Positions 1 to 7,115 of a stretch of DNA of 64,000 bases are shown here, in pieces. The translations under genes and the position numbers were made by a program. Source of the DNA: an uncultured Clostridia bacterium (GTDB lineage Bacteria > Bacillota > Clostridia > Christensenellales > UBA1242); the NCBI GenBank assembly GCA_944377485.1, contig CALWFB010000006.1, forward strand, positions 1 through 64,000. The letters run 5' to 3'. The notes beneath the pieces are model-generated. The model was not told where the DNA came from. It did no database searches and saw only the letters and a program-made list of their open reading frames with translations. Within the stretch, counting starts at the first letter, position 1. Each line of letters begins with the position of its first letter.

Positions 1-236
1 TCAATTGATAATGTTTTACCTTGATAAATATAATCTTTATCTAAATAAACTCCACCACGATTTATGCCACCACAAAAAGTTTGTATTGGATAGCGATAAG
101 AAAGTGATTGAATATGTCTTCGAACAGTCATTTTAGATATTTCAATTTCATCTGCAATTTCTTGCAAAGTATGCACTTTATTATCAGATAATAAATTTAA
201 TATATCTGCTGTTATGCTTGACTTCTTCAAGTCCAC
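1..236 (-). CDS. HTH-domain transcriptional regulator (N-terminal part, cut by window edge)
   Basis: A reading frame starts at a GTG at 236, preceded by a strong AGGAGG site, and runs off the left edge after about 78 residues. Residues about 8-50 form a winged-helix HTH of the HTH_11/DeoR type (LQEIADEIEISKMTVRRHIQ), followed by a glycine-rich NRGGVYLDKDY segment. Short HTH proteins of this form are common on mobile elements of Firmicutes. The frame is open to the edge, so the length and the C-terminal domain are unknown. A 9-bp palindrome lies just upstream (293-317) and may be its operator. Recognition of the HTH is from sequence pattern; the element-related role is inference. Confidence 0.7.
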   Translation of the reverse strand, partial: MDLKKSSITADILNLLSDNKVHTLQEIADEIEISKMTVRRHIQSLSYRYPIQTFCGGINRGGVYLDKDYIYQGKTLSI

Positions 237-292
237 CTTCTATCACCTCCTTTTAATGTCTTTTTGTTTTGACACGCATATCTTAGCAATGT

Positions 293-317
293 CGCGTGTT
301 CACCATTTGAACACGCG
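293..317. promoter_or_regulatory. Palindromic operator candidate upstream of the HTH gene
   Basis: Perfect 9-bp inverted repeat CGCGTGTTC / GAACACGCG around the 7-nt centre ACCATTT. It is GC-rich in an AT-rich surrounding, and a half-site GCGTGT follows on the minus strand closer to the HTH gene start. Its place 57-81 bp upstream of the GTG suits autoregulation. A plus-strand hairpin terminator is the alternative, because a T-run follows at 325-331. Confidence 0.45.
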
Positions 318-342
318 GGAAAAGTTTTTTTGATTTTTTAAA

Positions 343-382
343 CAAAAAAAATCCCAAGCGATTTATTCGTATTCGCTTGGGA
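343..382 (-). terminator. Rho-independent terminator (distal of two)
   Basis: Arms TCCCAAGCGA (352-361) and TCGCTTGGGA (373-382) are perfectly complementary. On the minus strand they are followed by a run of T's. With the hairpin at 410-454 this makes a tandem terminator behind the lexA/zinc-ribbon transcript. Confidence 0.75.
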
Positions 383-401
383 AATTTGATGATTTTTGTC
401 G

Positions 402-454
402 AAAATAAAAACCCAGCGAGCGATTGAATGATTTTTCAACCGGAACGCTGGGTT
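402..454 (-). terminator. Rho-independent terminator (proximal)
   Basis: Arms AACCCAGCG (410-418) and CGCTGGGTT (446-454), followed on the minus strand by TTTTTATTTT. It lies 15 bp after the stop of the zinc-ribbon gene. Confidence 0.75.
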
Positions 455-468
455 CGCTAATGGTTATT

Positions 469-657
469 TTAATCTATAAATTCCATGACAATATAAAGTT
501 GTCTTTTACATTTTAAACATTTCATATCATGAACAAAATGCTTTTTTCTTAGACGAGTTGGTTTTGATATTAAAATTTTGCTTATAGCACTATCATCACT
601 TGACACACACTCGCCCAAACAACGCCCACAATGTGGACAAAAAAGTTTGTTAGTCAA
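469..657 (-). CDS. Small zinc-ribbon protein
   Basis: A 62-aa protein with CPHCG near the N-terminus (residues 7-11) and CLKC near residues 47-50, a four-cysteine zinc ribbon, with a basic central part (PTRLRKKH). Start is a TTG preceded by AGGAGG at good spacing. It begins 13 bp after the stop of the LexA-like gene, so the two are probably one SOS-controlled transcript ended by the tandem terminators at 454-343. Short zinc-ribbon proteins of this layout occur in phages and integrative elements (Com-like), but no family is assigned with confidence. Function unknown. Confidence 0.6.
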   Translation of the reverse strand: MTNKLFCPHCGRCLGECVSSDDSAISKILISKPTRLRKKHFVHDMKCLKCKRQLYIVMEFID

Positions 658-670
658 TGAATATCGCCTC

Positions 671-1270
671 CTATTTAAAACTATGAATTACATGTTTTAC
701 AATACCTTGAATAATCACATTATCTGCTAAAATATCTTTATATTTTGGATTTTCAGGGTGCAAGTAAATGTGACCATTTCTTTTGTGTAATGTCTTAACA
801 GTTGCAGAATCTTCAATCAAAGCGACAACAATATCTCCTTCTTTTGCTGTATCGCAAAGTTCAGCTACTATTAAGTCTCCATCATTAATGCCAACACCTA
901 TCATACTATCCCCTGAAGCATGCAACATCATTGACTTTGCACTTCCAAAAATAGCTGTAGGTAATTGATATGTCTCTTCAATATTTTCTTCTGCAAAAAT
1001 TGGAGTTCCGCAAGCAATAGTTCCGACCAACGGGGCGATTATTGTCTTTCCTTTGCTTAAATTGTTTGGTATGATTATTTTGCCAATTGTATTCTTTTGT
1101 AACATTTTTCGTTCTTGTAATACATTTACATACTTTTGAGCAGTAGCAAGACTTGGAAAACTACAGCCCTTTGCTATTTGCCTAAAAGATGGAGAACGAC
1201 CTTCGTTTTTTTGAAATTCTTTGATAAATTCGAATACTTTTACAACTTTATCTTCACTTATCACTTTCAT
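671..1270 (-). CDS. lexA: LexA-type SOS repressor / S24 family self-cleaving regulator
   Basis: 199 aa from the ATG at 1270, chosen because GGGAG sits just upstream; an ATG 21 bp further up has no such site. The N-terminal winged helix (residues about 8-55, SPSFRQIAKGCSFPSLATAQ) fits LexA DNA-binding domains. The C-terminal half is an S24 peptidase: cleavage site Ala-Cys-Gly at about 86-88, nucleophile Ser122 in SGDSM, general base Lys159 in ATVKTL. LexA represses SOS genes and cleaves itself on RecA filaments. A consensus LexA box lies between the -35 and -10 of this gene, so it should repress itself. It sits within an integrative element, so it may be the element's own repressor and not the host LexA. 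Cys replaces the usual Ala at the P1' side of the scissile region; Ala/Cys-Gly is known in the family. Confidence 0.88.
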   Translation of the reverse strand: MKVISEDKVVKVFEFIKEFQKNEGRSPSFRQIAKGCSFPSLATAQKYVNVLQERKMLQKNTIGKIIIPNNLSKGKTIIAPLVGTIACGTPIFAEENIEETYQLPTAIFGSAKSMMLHASGDSMIGVGINDGDLIVAELCDTAKEGDIVVALIEDSATVKTLHKRNGHIYLHPENPKYKDILADNVIIQGIVKHVIHSFK

Positions 1271-1314
1271 ACCAACTCCCATTATAAACATACATACTGT
1301 ATGCTTATGGTTAC

Positions 1315-1343
1315 ATTATAGAACATTTGTTCTAAAAAAGCAA
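1315..1343 (-). promoter_or_regulatory. lexA promoter with embedded LexA box
   Basis: On the minus strand, -35 TTGCTT (1343-1338), a 17-bp spacer and -10 TATAAT (1320-1315). The spacer contains GAAC-ATTT-GTTC read from 1321-1332, the Gram-positive LexA consensus GAAC-N4-GTTC, extended to a 16-bp near-palindrome at 1319-1334. A second small palindrome CATAC-T-GTATG is at 1293-1303, in the leader. Confidence 0.85.
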
Positions 1344-1353
1344 TAGTTTTTAA

Positions 1354-1388
1354 TAAAAAAATTGGATTCTTTTAAATCCAATTTTTTA
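1354..1388. terminator. Bidirectional terminator behind the methyltransferase operon
   Basis: AAAAAATTGGATT (1356-1368) and AATCCAATTTTTT (1375-1387) form a stem with A/T runs on both sides. It lies 17 bp beyond the stop of the last methyltransferase gene and upstream of the lexA promoter. Confidence 0.75.
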
Positions 1389-1404
1389 TTATTGATATTA
1401 AAAA

Positions 1405-2517
1405 TTAATATTTTAATTGTGGTAAAACTATTTTCAAAATATGTATTAATACATCTACAACTATCGAATTACCTGCTTGTTTATACATTTGAGCACGAGA
1501 AACCACAATTTTAAAATCATCAGGAAATCCCATTAAACGTAAAGCTTCTCTTTCTGTTAACATCCTCAATTCGCCATTAACATAATGGTAATTATCAATT
1601 CCAGCTCTATGTCTATTACCCATTGTTGCTAATAATGTTCTTGCTATTTTCAAATCAACTTCTGGTTTTTGATAAAAGGTTTTTGTTCCCGGTTTTAATA
1701 CATATGCTTTTACTTTAGGTGATAAGAAATATCTTTTATCGACTTGTTCACCACCAGCAATAACTTCCAATTTCCCATTAATAGAAACAAAATTTCCTTC
1801 TTTGCAATTTTCTTGTAAAATATCTTTTACATTAAAATATACATTTTTTTCTGGAGTAGGTGGATATTCAAAATTATTTTTAAGAAATTTTTCTTTATAA
1901 CCTACAACATATAATCTTCTTCTATTTTGCGGAATACCATAATCTTTAGCATTTAAAAGATCAAATTTATACTGATAATTCAATTCATCAAATGTAGATT
2001 GTATTACTTTCCATGTATTACCACCATCGTGTGTATATAAACCTCGAACATTTTCATATAGAAACATTTTTGGTTGAATCTCTTTTACCAATCTAGCAAA
2101 TTCATAAAATAAAGTTCCTCTTGTATCTTTTAATCCACCACATTTTCCTACCGTTGAAAAACTTTGGCATGGACTTCCGCCAATTAGAATATCAACTTTA
2201 CCAGTAAAATCTTTACCATCAAGCAACTTTATATCATAGAAAAACATGTCATCTTTTATTTTATAATTTGCTTCATATGACTTTTTTACATAATTTTCTT
2301 TTCTTGAATGCGTTTTATATAAATTTTCCACATAATCTCTTTTTTGGGCTGGGCCTTCAAGAGATAAAACTTTTTCGAGTTCTTTATCAAAATCTATATT
2401 CTCTAATGGAATATTGCCATTATCACAAGCAAAAACAATTTCATATTCTATACCCATTCTTTTTAATGCCTGTTCAAACGCGCCAATACCACTAAATAAC
2501 GTAGCTATTCTTAACAT
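1405..2517 (-). CDS. DNA (cytosine-5-)-methyltransferase, first paralogue
   Basis: 370 aa, a normal length for a C5-MTase. The motifs come in order: I FSGIGAFEQALKRMG (8-22), IV GGSPCQSFS with catalytic Cys117, VI ENV (155-157), VIII QNRRRLYVVG, and IX/X near the C-terminus (MGFPDDFK, QAGNSIVV). Between VIII and IX is a short target-recognition region (about 225-300). It transfers a methyl group from SAM to C5 of cytosine in a specific site and should protect host DNA from the nuclease partners encoded upstream. It is the last gene of the operon, 9 bp after its paralogue. The two share framework motifs but differ in the target-recognition region, as expected for enzymes modifying different strands or sites. 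Confidence 0.93.
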   Translation of the reverse strand: MLRIATLFSGIGAFEQALKRMGIEYEIVFACDNGNIPLENIDFDKELEKVLSLEGPAQKRDYVENLYKTHSRKENYVKKSYEANYKIKDDMFFYDIKLLDGKDFTGKVDILIGGSPCQSFSTVGKCGGLKDTRGTLFYEFARLVKEIQPKMFLYENVRGLYTHDGGNTWKVIQSTFDELNYQYKFDLLNAKDYGIPQNRRRLYVVGYKEKFLKNNFEYPPTPEKNVYFNVKDILQENCKEGNFVSINGKLEVIAGGEQVDKRYFLSPKVKAYVLKPGTKTFYQKPEVDLKIARTLLATMGNRHRAGIDNYHYVNGELRMLTEREALRLMGFPDDFKIVVSRAQMYKQAGNSIVVDVLIHILKIVLPQLKY

Positions 2518-2526
2518 ATTTCACTC

Positions 2527-3600
2527 CTATATCAGTTTATATTTTAATAGTTGTTTTACTATTTCTTCCAATACATTAACAACTATTGAATTCCCAGCTT
2601 GTCGATACATTTCCACATCATCTACAACAATTTTAAAGTCATCTGTAAATCCCATAAGTCTCAAACATTCTCTTGGTGTCAGCTTTCTAACCACCCCGCG
2701 AACATTATTATAATAACCTATATATGCATTATCAAGAATATCTTGTCTATTTTTTATTTTTTCATATTCTTCAAAAACAAAATCACCATTCCAATTAAAT
2801 TGTTGATTTGCTTTTTGTGTGGATATTATTTTACTATTTATTCTTGCTCTTTTATTTGTTGTGACAAATTCAAATCCTTTTTGTTTAAAATAATACTTTA
2901 CATCAACATTACTTTCTAAAAAATCAAACATTGTTTTAGTTAATTTTTGTTTTTCAAGTGTATCTGGTAACAAATTTTCTTTTAAAGTTCCTACTAAAAA
3001 AATTCTTCTTCTATCTTGTGGAATTCCAAAATCTTTTGAATTAAGTTCATAAAATTTTATATTATATCCCAATGACATAAAAACATCTTTAACAACTTTC
3101 CAAGTATTCCCTTTATCATGACTAAGTAACCCTTTAACATTTTCATATATAAATGCTTTTGGCTTACATTCATCAATTATTCTAGCATAATCATAAAACA
3201 AAGTTCCTCTAGTATCATTTAACCCCGCTCTTTTCCCAATTATAGAAAAACTTTGGCATGGACTTCCTCCAACAATTAAATCCACTTTATCTTTGTATTG
3301 ATTTGCATTCAAAAATCTAACGTCTTGATAAAAATGCTTTTTTGATAAATTGTAATTATTCAAATATGAACATTCCATTTTGTTTTCTTTCTTACATTTA
3401 TGTTCATATAATTCATCTATATATTCTTTTTGTTTATCATAAGGTAAATTTTTTATCTCATTGTTAATTTCATCTACATTTAATGAAATGTTTCTTTCCC
3501 CATTATCGCAAGCAAATACTATTTGATGTTCTATACCCATTTTCTTTAATGCTTGTTCAATTGCGCCAATACCACTAAAAACAGTTGCTAAACGTATCAT
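2527..3600 (-). CDS. DNA (cytosine-5-)-methyltransferase, second paralogue
   Basis: 357 aa. Motif I is FSGIGAIEQALKKMG, motif IV GGSPCQSFS with Cys115, motif VI ENVKG, motif VIII QDRRRIFLVG, and motif X QAGNSIVV near the C-terminus. The N-terminal 40 residues are closely similar to the downstream methyltransferase, including FACDNG, so the pair looks like a duplication; the target-recognition region (about 215-300) is different. Co-transcription with the neighbouring nuclease and ATPase genes makes it the modification part of the system. Two C5-MTases together usually mean an asymmetric recognition sequence needing one enzyme per strand; that is an inference here. Confidence 0.93.
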   Translation of the reverse strand: MIRLATVFSGIGAIEQALKKMGIEHQIVFACDNGERNISLNVDEINNEIKNLPYDKQKEYIDELYEHKCKKENKMECSYLNNYNLSKKHFYQDVRFLNANQYKDKVDLIVGGSPCQSFSIIGKRAGLNDTRGTLFYDYARIIDECKPKAFIYENVKGLLSHDKGNTWKVVKDVFMSLGYNIKFYELNSKDFGIPQDRRRIFLVGTLKENLLPDTLEKQKLTKTMFDFLESNVDVKYYFKQKGFEFVTTNKRARINSKIISTQKANQQFNWNGDFVFEEYEKIKNRQDILDNAYIGYYNNVRGVVRKLTPRECLRLMGFTDDFKIVVDDVEMYRQAGNSIVVNVLEEIVKQLLKYKLI

Positions 3601-3616
3601 TTTTTTCTCCTATGTA

Positions 3617-4108
3617 TTATTTAATATTATAAGTTTCTTCAAATGTAGATTTCTTCATAACATCAACTTTCCAATTAATAAAATCAGCAATAAATATTAA
3701 ATCATCATCAACCGTAAATCCACCTTTTTTCATTTTTGCTTTTATTATTTCATTCATTGATCCATTTGTTTTTGTTTTATTCGTTTCTTTATCTAATAAA
3801 GATACTTTTAACTGGAATTGACCGTTTGGTTCATTTGCATTAATTGTTATTTTCACAAACTTATTTTTTAAACCTTGACAGTTAAAAATTTTATCACCAT
3901 ATTCTCCTAAGTTTTTTTCTCTTCCAAGAAAATATGCCGTAACAGGATTTTCAAACCTATGTTCAATATCCAACAGCCCAAAATACAAACTATTATCAGA
4001 ACCCACCGCTAATTTATTTGCATTAGTCATTTTCCTTGCGATAATAATTCCATTATCTTTTATTTCATAATAAAATTCAAATTTTGAATTAACAACTCTC
4101 TTTTTCAT
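3617..4108 (-). CDS. Conserved-looking 163-aa protein of the defence operon, unknown function
   Basis: No family is recognised. The protein is soluble, without signal peptide or membrane segment, and rich in alternating beta-type stretches (SKFEFYYEIKDNGIIIARKM, FVKITINANEPNGQFQLKVS). It may be a small beta-rich accessory subunit. It lies 8 bp after the AIPR stop and 16 bp before the methyltransferase start, in the same direction, so it is part of the operon. The position between the nuclease/ATPase genes and the methyltransferases suggests a specificity, inhibitor or accessory role, but the sequence gives no proof. Confidence 0.75.
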   Translation of the reverse strand: MKKRVVNSKFEFYYEIKDNGIIIARKMTNANKLAVGSDNSLYFGLLDIEHRFENPVTAYFLGREKNLGEYGDKIFNCQGLKNKFVKITINANEPNGQFQLKVSLLDKETNKTKTNGSMNEIIKAKMKKGGFTVDDDLIFIADFINWKVDVMKKSTFEETYNIK

Positions 4109-4116
4109 ATTGCTCC

Positions 4117-6189
4117 TTATTCTGAGAACCCTTCAATTCTCAATTTATTTAATGCTTCCATAGCACGTTTACTTTGTTTGTCCGAAAGTATCTTGCCACT
4201 TGTTGCTAATTTAATTATAGAAGATTCTTCAAAAGTTAATAATCTATGTTGTTGTCCCCATAATAGCGCTGATTTCCAAAAATCTTGACCTTTGTTATAA
4301 ACTTCCATTATTAAACTGCAATCATCTTCTATTTTTTGATTGTATGTCGCATTCTTCCTTTCTTCATCAACAAATTCTTTTGATACTAACGCTGATAATG
4401 TATTTTTAGAAAAATCATAATTTATAGATTTTATACCTTTCCAACAAGCTTCTTTTTTACACCATTCGGACACATTCATTATTTGTCGATCTTCATTTGT
4501 AATTTTATCGAAAATTATTTTACTTAGTTTTGTTAATTCTTTTACAATTTCTGGATTAAGTTCTTGATGTTGCCAAACATATTTAAAATTATAAGAAAAT
4601 TGTGGATATTTTGTTTGTAAAACGTAAAAAAACTCTGAAATTGTATATGTTACAATATTAGCTCTATATCCCTTTTCATACCACGGTTGATTAAGTATAA
4701 TATCTTCTAATTTTTTAAACATAATTGCATGGCATACAGCTTCTTTAAAATAATTTTCATTATAATTTGCATTATGTTTTTCCCAGTCATCAGTAATTAC
4801 CTCGGCAAAAGATAGAAAATTCCTTTGAGCACCTTTACTTACTTCGTATGGTTTTTGATTGTAACTATTCAAATACTTTGCTAAATCGGTTTTTGTTATT
4901 AACTGTTTTTTAGGATTTTCCAATAAAAATTTTGATTTCATTGCAGGTGTCAACTTCATTTGTTCTTGTGTATATTGCCCTCTTGCTCTTTCATAATACC
5001 ATCTAGTATGATATTGTGCGCCATTAACAGCAGGAGCAAGAATTTTCCTAGATAATTGTTCAAAACGTATATGAAATTGATGATTAGAAAAGAAATCTGC
5101 TTCACTTACTTTGTTTTGACTATTAGCACATCTTGCTATTTCAGGAATTATATATGGAGCTTTTTCTAATGGTAAAATCGAAATTTTCGCAGGCACTAGA
5201 ATATTGCTTAAATCAACACCTTTTTCTTTCGCATTTGTCATAGATAAAGAAGCTGTTGTTTGTCCACCATTAACAATTTGTAAAGACTTTATTTTTTTTA
5301 TAAAAAGTCCCTCATTTGTATTATCTAATTCAATATTAGTTGCCGTTGCTGCTATACCATTATTGTATGCAAAAAACATTTGTGGTTCAGTTAAAATAGT
5401 TCTTTTTATTCCACTATTAACTTTACCTTTCAAACTCAAAAATGAACGAACATTTCCTTCAAGTAATCGTCCACCGAATTCGTCATATATTTTTACCAAA
5501 AATTCTGCTGGAATTATACAAAGATAAGATTCATAATTTGCATTTTCCATATTTGCTTTAATACATGGTATACCTTGCTTTGTATAGTCGTCTACATTTA
5601 TTTCTATATCTTCCTTACCACTTGTTGATTGTTGAAGTTTGTAAAATCTTGAAATATCCCACAAGTGATATTCAATATCTATATCATTATAAGTTTTTGA
5701 TTTTATGGTTTTGATTCTTTCACTCGCAATACCGTCACAAACTAAATATATTTTAATCTTTCTTATATACTTTGATTTTAATTTAGTTTGCATATCAAGT
5801 GCAAACTCATATCCAGCAGCACTTTCTTCTCCATTTTTAATTATGTAATCATTTTCATCAATAAATACTCCAACTCTATCAAAGTATTTTTGTGCAATTG
5901 TTTGATTAATTATTGTTGGTGTGGATGATCCATCATAAATACAACAAATTATATATAATGTCATATCACTTTCATCAAAAGCATATCCATCTATTTCAAA
6001 TTTTTTATTATGGCTTGCTGTCCCCTCATAATGACATTCTTGAAAATCATTAAATTCTTCGGCGTCACTAAGGATATTTGTAGTATATTTCAAAAACTCT
6101 AATTTTTGATAGTTCAAATTTACATTTGAATTTAATTTAACATCTTGCAAAATTGAATTTCTAAAATCTATTAATTCGTCATTTGTCAT
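4117..6189 (-). CDS. AIPR family (abortive infection phage resistance) protein
   Basis: 690 aa. The hallmark NGGQTTASLS (about 307-316), preceded by FFAYNNGIAATA (about 272-283) and followed by IPEIARCANSQNKVSEADFFS, matches the AIPR family (Pfam AIPR), named for abortive-infection phage resistance and usually found in restriction-type operons. The N-terminal 200 residues include a possible REase-like alpha/beta domain (MTLYIICCIYDGS, IKIYLVCDG), but I see no clear catalytic triad. The start overlaps the stop of the PD-(D/E)XK gene by 4 bp, showing translational coupling. It probably acts in restriction or infection sensing; the biochemical role is not settled. Confidence 0.85.
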   Translation of the reverse strand: MTNDELIDFRNSILQDVKLNSNVNLNYQKLEFLKYTTNILSDAEEFNDFQECHYEGTASHNKKFEIDGYAFDESDMTLYIICCIYDGSSTPTIINQTIAQKYFDRVGVFIDENDYIIKNGEESAAGYEFALDMQTKLKSKYIRKIKIYLVCDGIASERIKTIKSKTYNDIDIEYHLWDISRFYKLQQSTSGKEDIEINVDDYTKQGIPCIKANMENANYESYLCIIPAEFLVKIYDEFGGRLLEGNVRSFLSLKGKVNSGIKRTILTEPQMFFAYNNGIAATATNIELDNTNEGLFIKKIKSLQIVNGGQTTASLSMTNAKEKGVDLSNILVPAKISILPLEKAPYIIPEIARCANSQNKVSEADFFSNHQFHIRFEQLSRKILAPAVNGAQYHTRWYYERARGQYTQEQMKLTPAMKSKFLLENPKKQLITKTDLAKYLNSYNQKPYEVSKGAQRNFLSFAEVITDDWEKHNANYNENYFKEAVCHAIMFKKLEDIILNQPWYEKGYRANIVTYTISEFFYVLQTKYPQFSYNFKYVWQHQELNPEIVKELTKLSKIIFDKITNEDRQIMNVSEWCKKEACWKGIKSINYDFSKNTLSALVSKEFVDEERKNATYNQKIEDDCSLIMEVYNKGQDFWKSALLWGQQHRLLTFEESSIIKLATSGKILSDKQSKRAMEALNKLRIEGFSE

Positions 6190-7115
6190 AAAATATCTCC
6201 CTTATAAAATTTTTCTATTTCAGAAGTTGATATTTCATATTTTAACGCAATTATTTCATTAGGAATAATATTTCTACGAATCCTAGGGAAATTGCAATCT
6301 ACCAAATAAGTTTTCATTCTTTTCATTTCAAAAGTATAATTATTGTATTCTTCATCTTTTATATATCCAAAATTAAAAATTATCTCTTCAAATTTTTCTT
6401 TTGCATTTATATTCTTTAATCCATTTAGCGTGTTTTCAATTAATTCATTTAGATTTATTGCATGTGAAGATGTTGAAGCTGTTTTGTTCAATTCTATGAC
6501 AATTAGTTTCCCATCTTCATTCGTATCCAATTGTTCAATAGACGATATTTCTATACCTTTGGCACCAGAATTTATACTTTTAATTTCAAACCACGTTGAA
6601 TTAATAACAAAATCTTGATCAGCCCCCATAGTTCCAAGCCACGAATTTATTGCTTTTTCTTCACCAAAAGTTGGTATCATATATTTTTTTAAAAAGAGTA
6701 TTTCTCCAATTAGTCCCTTAATTTCAGATTCTGAAAGTATTTTTAATTTTTGTTTTGCAAATAATTCACGCCATTTTAAATATCTATTAATTATTGCCGC
6801 ATTACCATTTGTTTTTTGAGAATACCTTGTTGATTCTATAATATCACTACAAAAAATATAAAATAGATCTTCTATAGTTTTATCTTTTAATTTAAATGTT
6901 AGAATGTTCTCATTGTCTTTTTTATATTCATTTACAAGAATTCCTTTTGATGATTTAACATCTCCAAATTCGATCTTAGAGATAACAAATAAAGTTTTTA
7001 GCCCCTCATCACTTAACCCTAAAAATATGTCTAATGGATGTTTAGCATCTATTCTTTGCATAGTGCTACTTCTACTAAAATTGTCAAAAAATTGTTTCAC
7101 TTCCTGTTTATCCAT
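6186..7115 (-). CDS. PD-(D/E)XK motif protein (DUF4420-like restriction nuclease)
   Basis: 309 aa. The core reads GLIGEILFLKKY (about 133-144), then GADQDFV with Asp168, then WFEIKS with Glu177-x-Lys179, which is the E...D...ExK pattern of the restriction endonuclease fold, at about 135-180. Length and motif spacing fit the PD-(D/E)XK family formerly called DUF4420. It is the likely DNA-cleaving subunit. Its start abuts the Z1 stop directly and its stop overlaps the AIPR start, so it is firmly within the operon. This family and Z1 helicase-like proteins are repeatedly found side by side. Confidence 0.85.
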   Translation of the reverse strand: MDKQEVKQFFDNFSRSSTMQRIDAKHPLDIFLGLSDEGLKTLFVISKIEFGDVKSSKGILVNEYKKDNENILTFKLKDKTIEDLFYIFCSDIIESTRYSQKTNGNAAIINRYLKWRELFAKQKLKILSESEIKGLIGEILFLKKYMIPTFGEEKAINSWLGTMGADQDFVINSTWFEIKSINSGAKGIEISSIEQLDTNEDGKLIVIELNKTASTSSHAINLNELIENTLNGLKNINAKEKFEEIIFNFGYIKDEEYNNYTFEMKRMKTYLVDCNFPRIRRNIIPNEIIALKYEISTSEIEKFYKGDIL

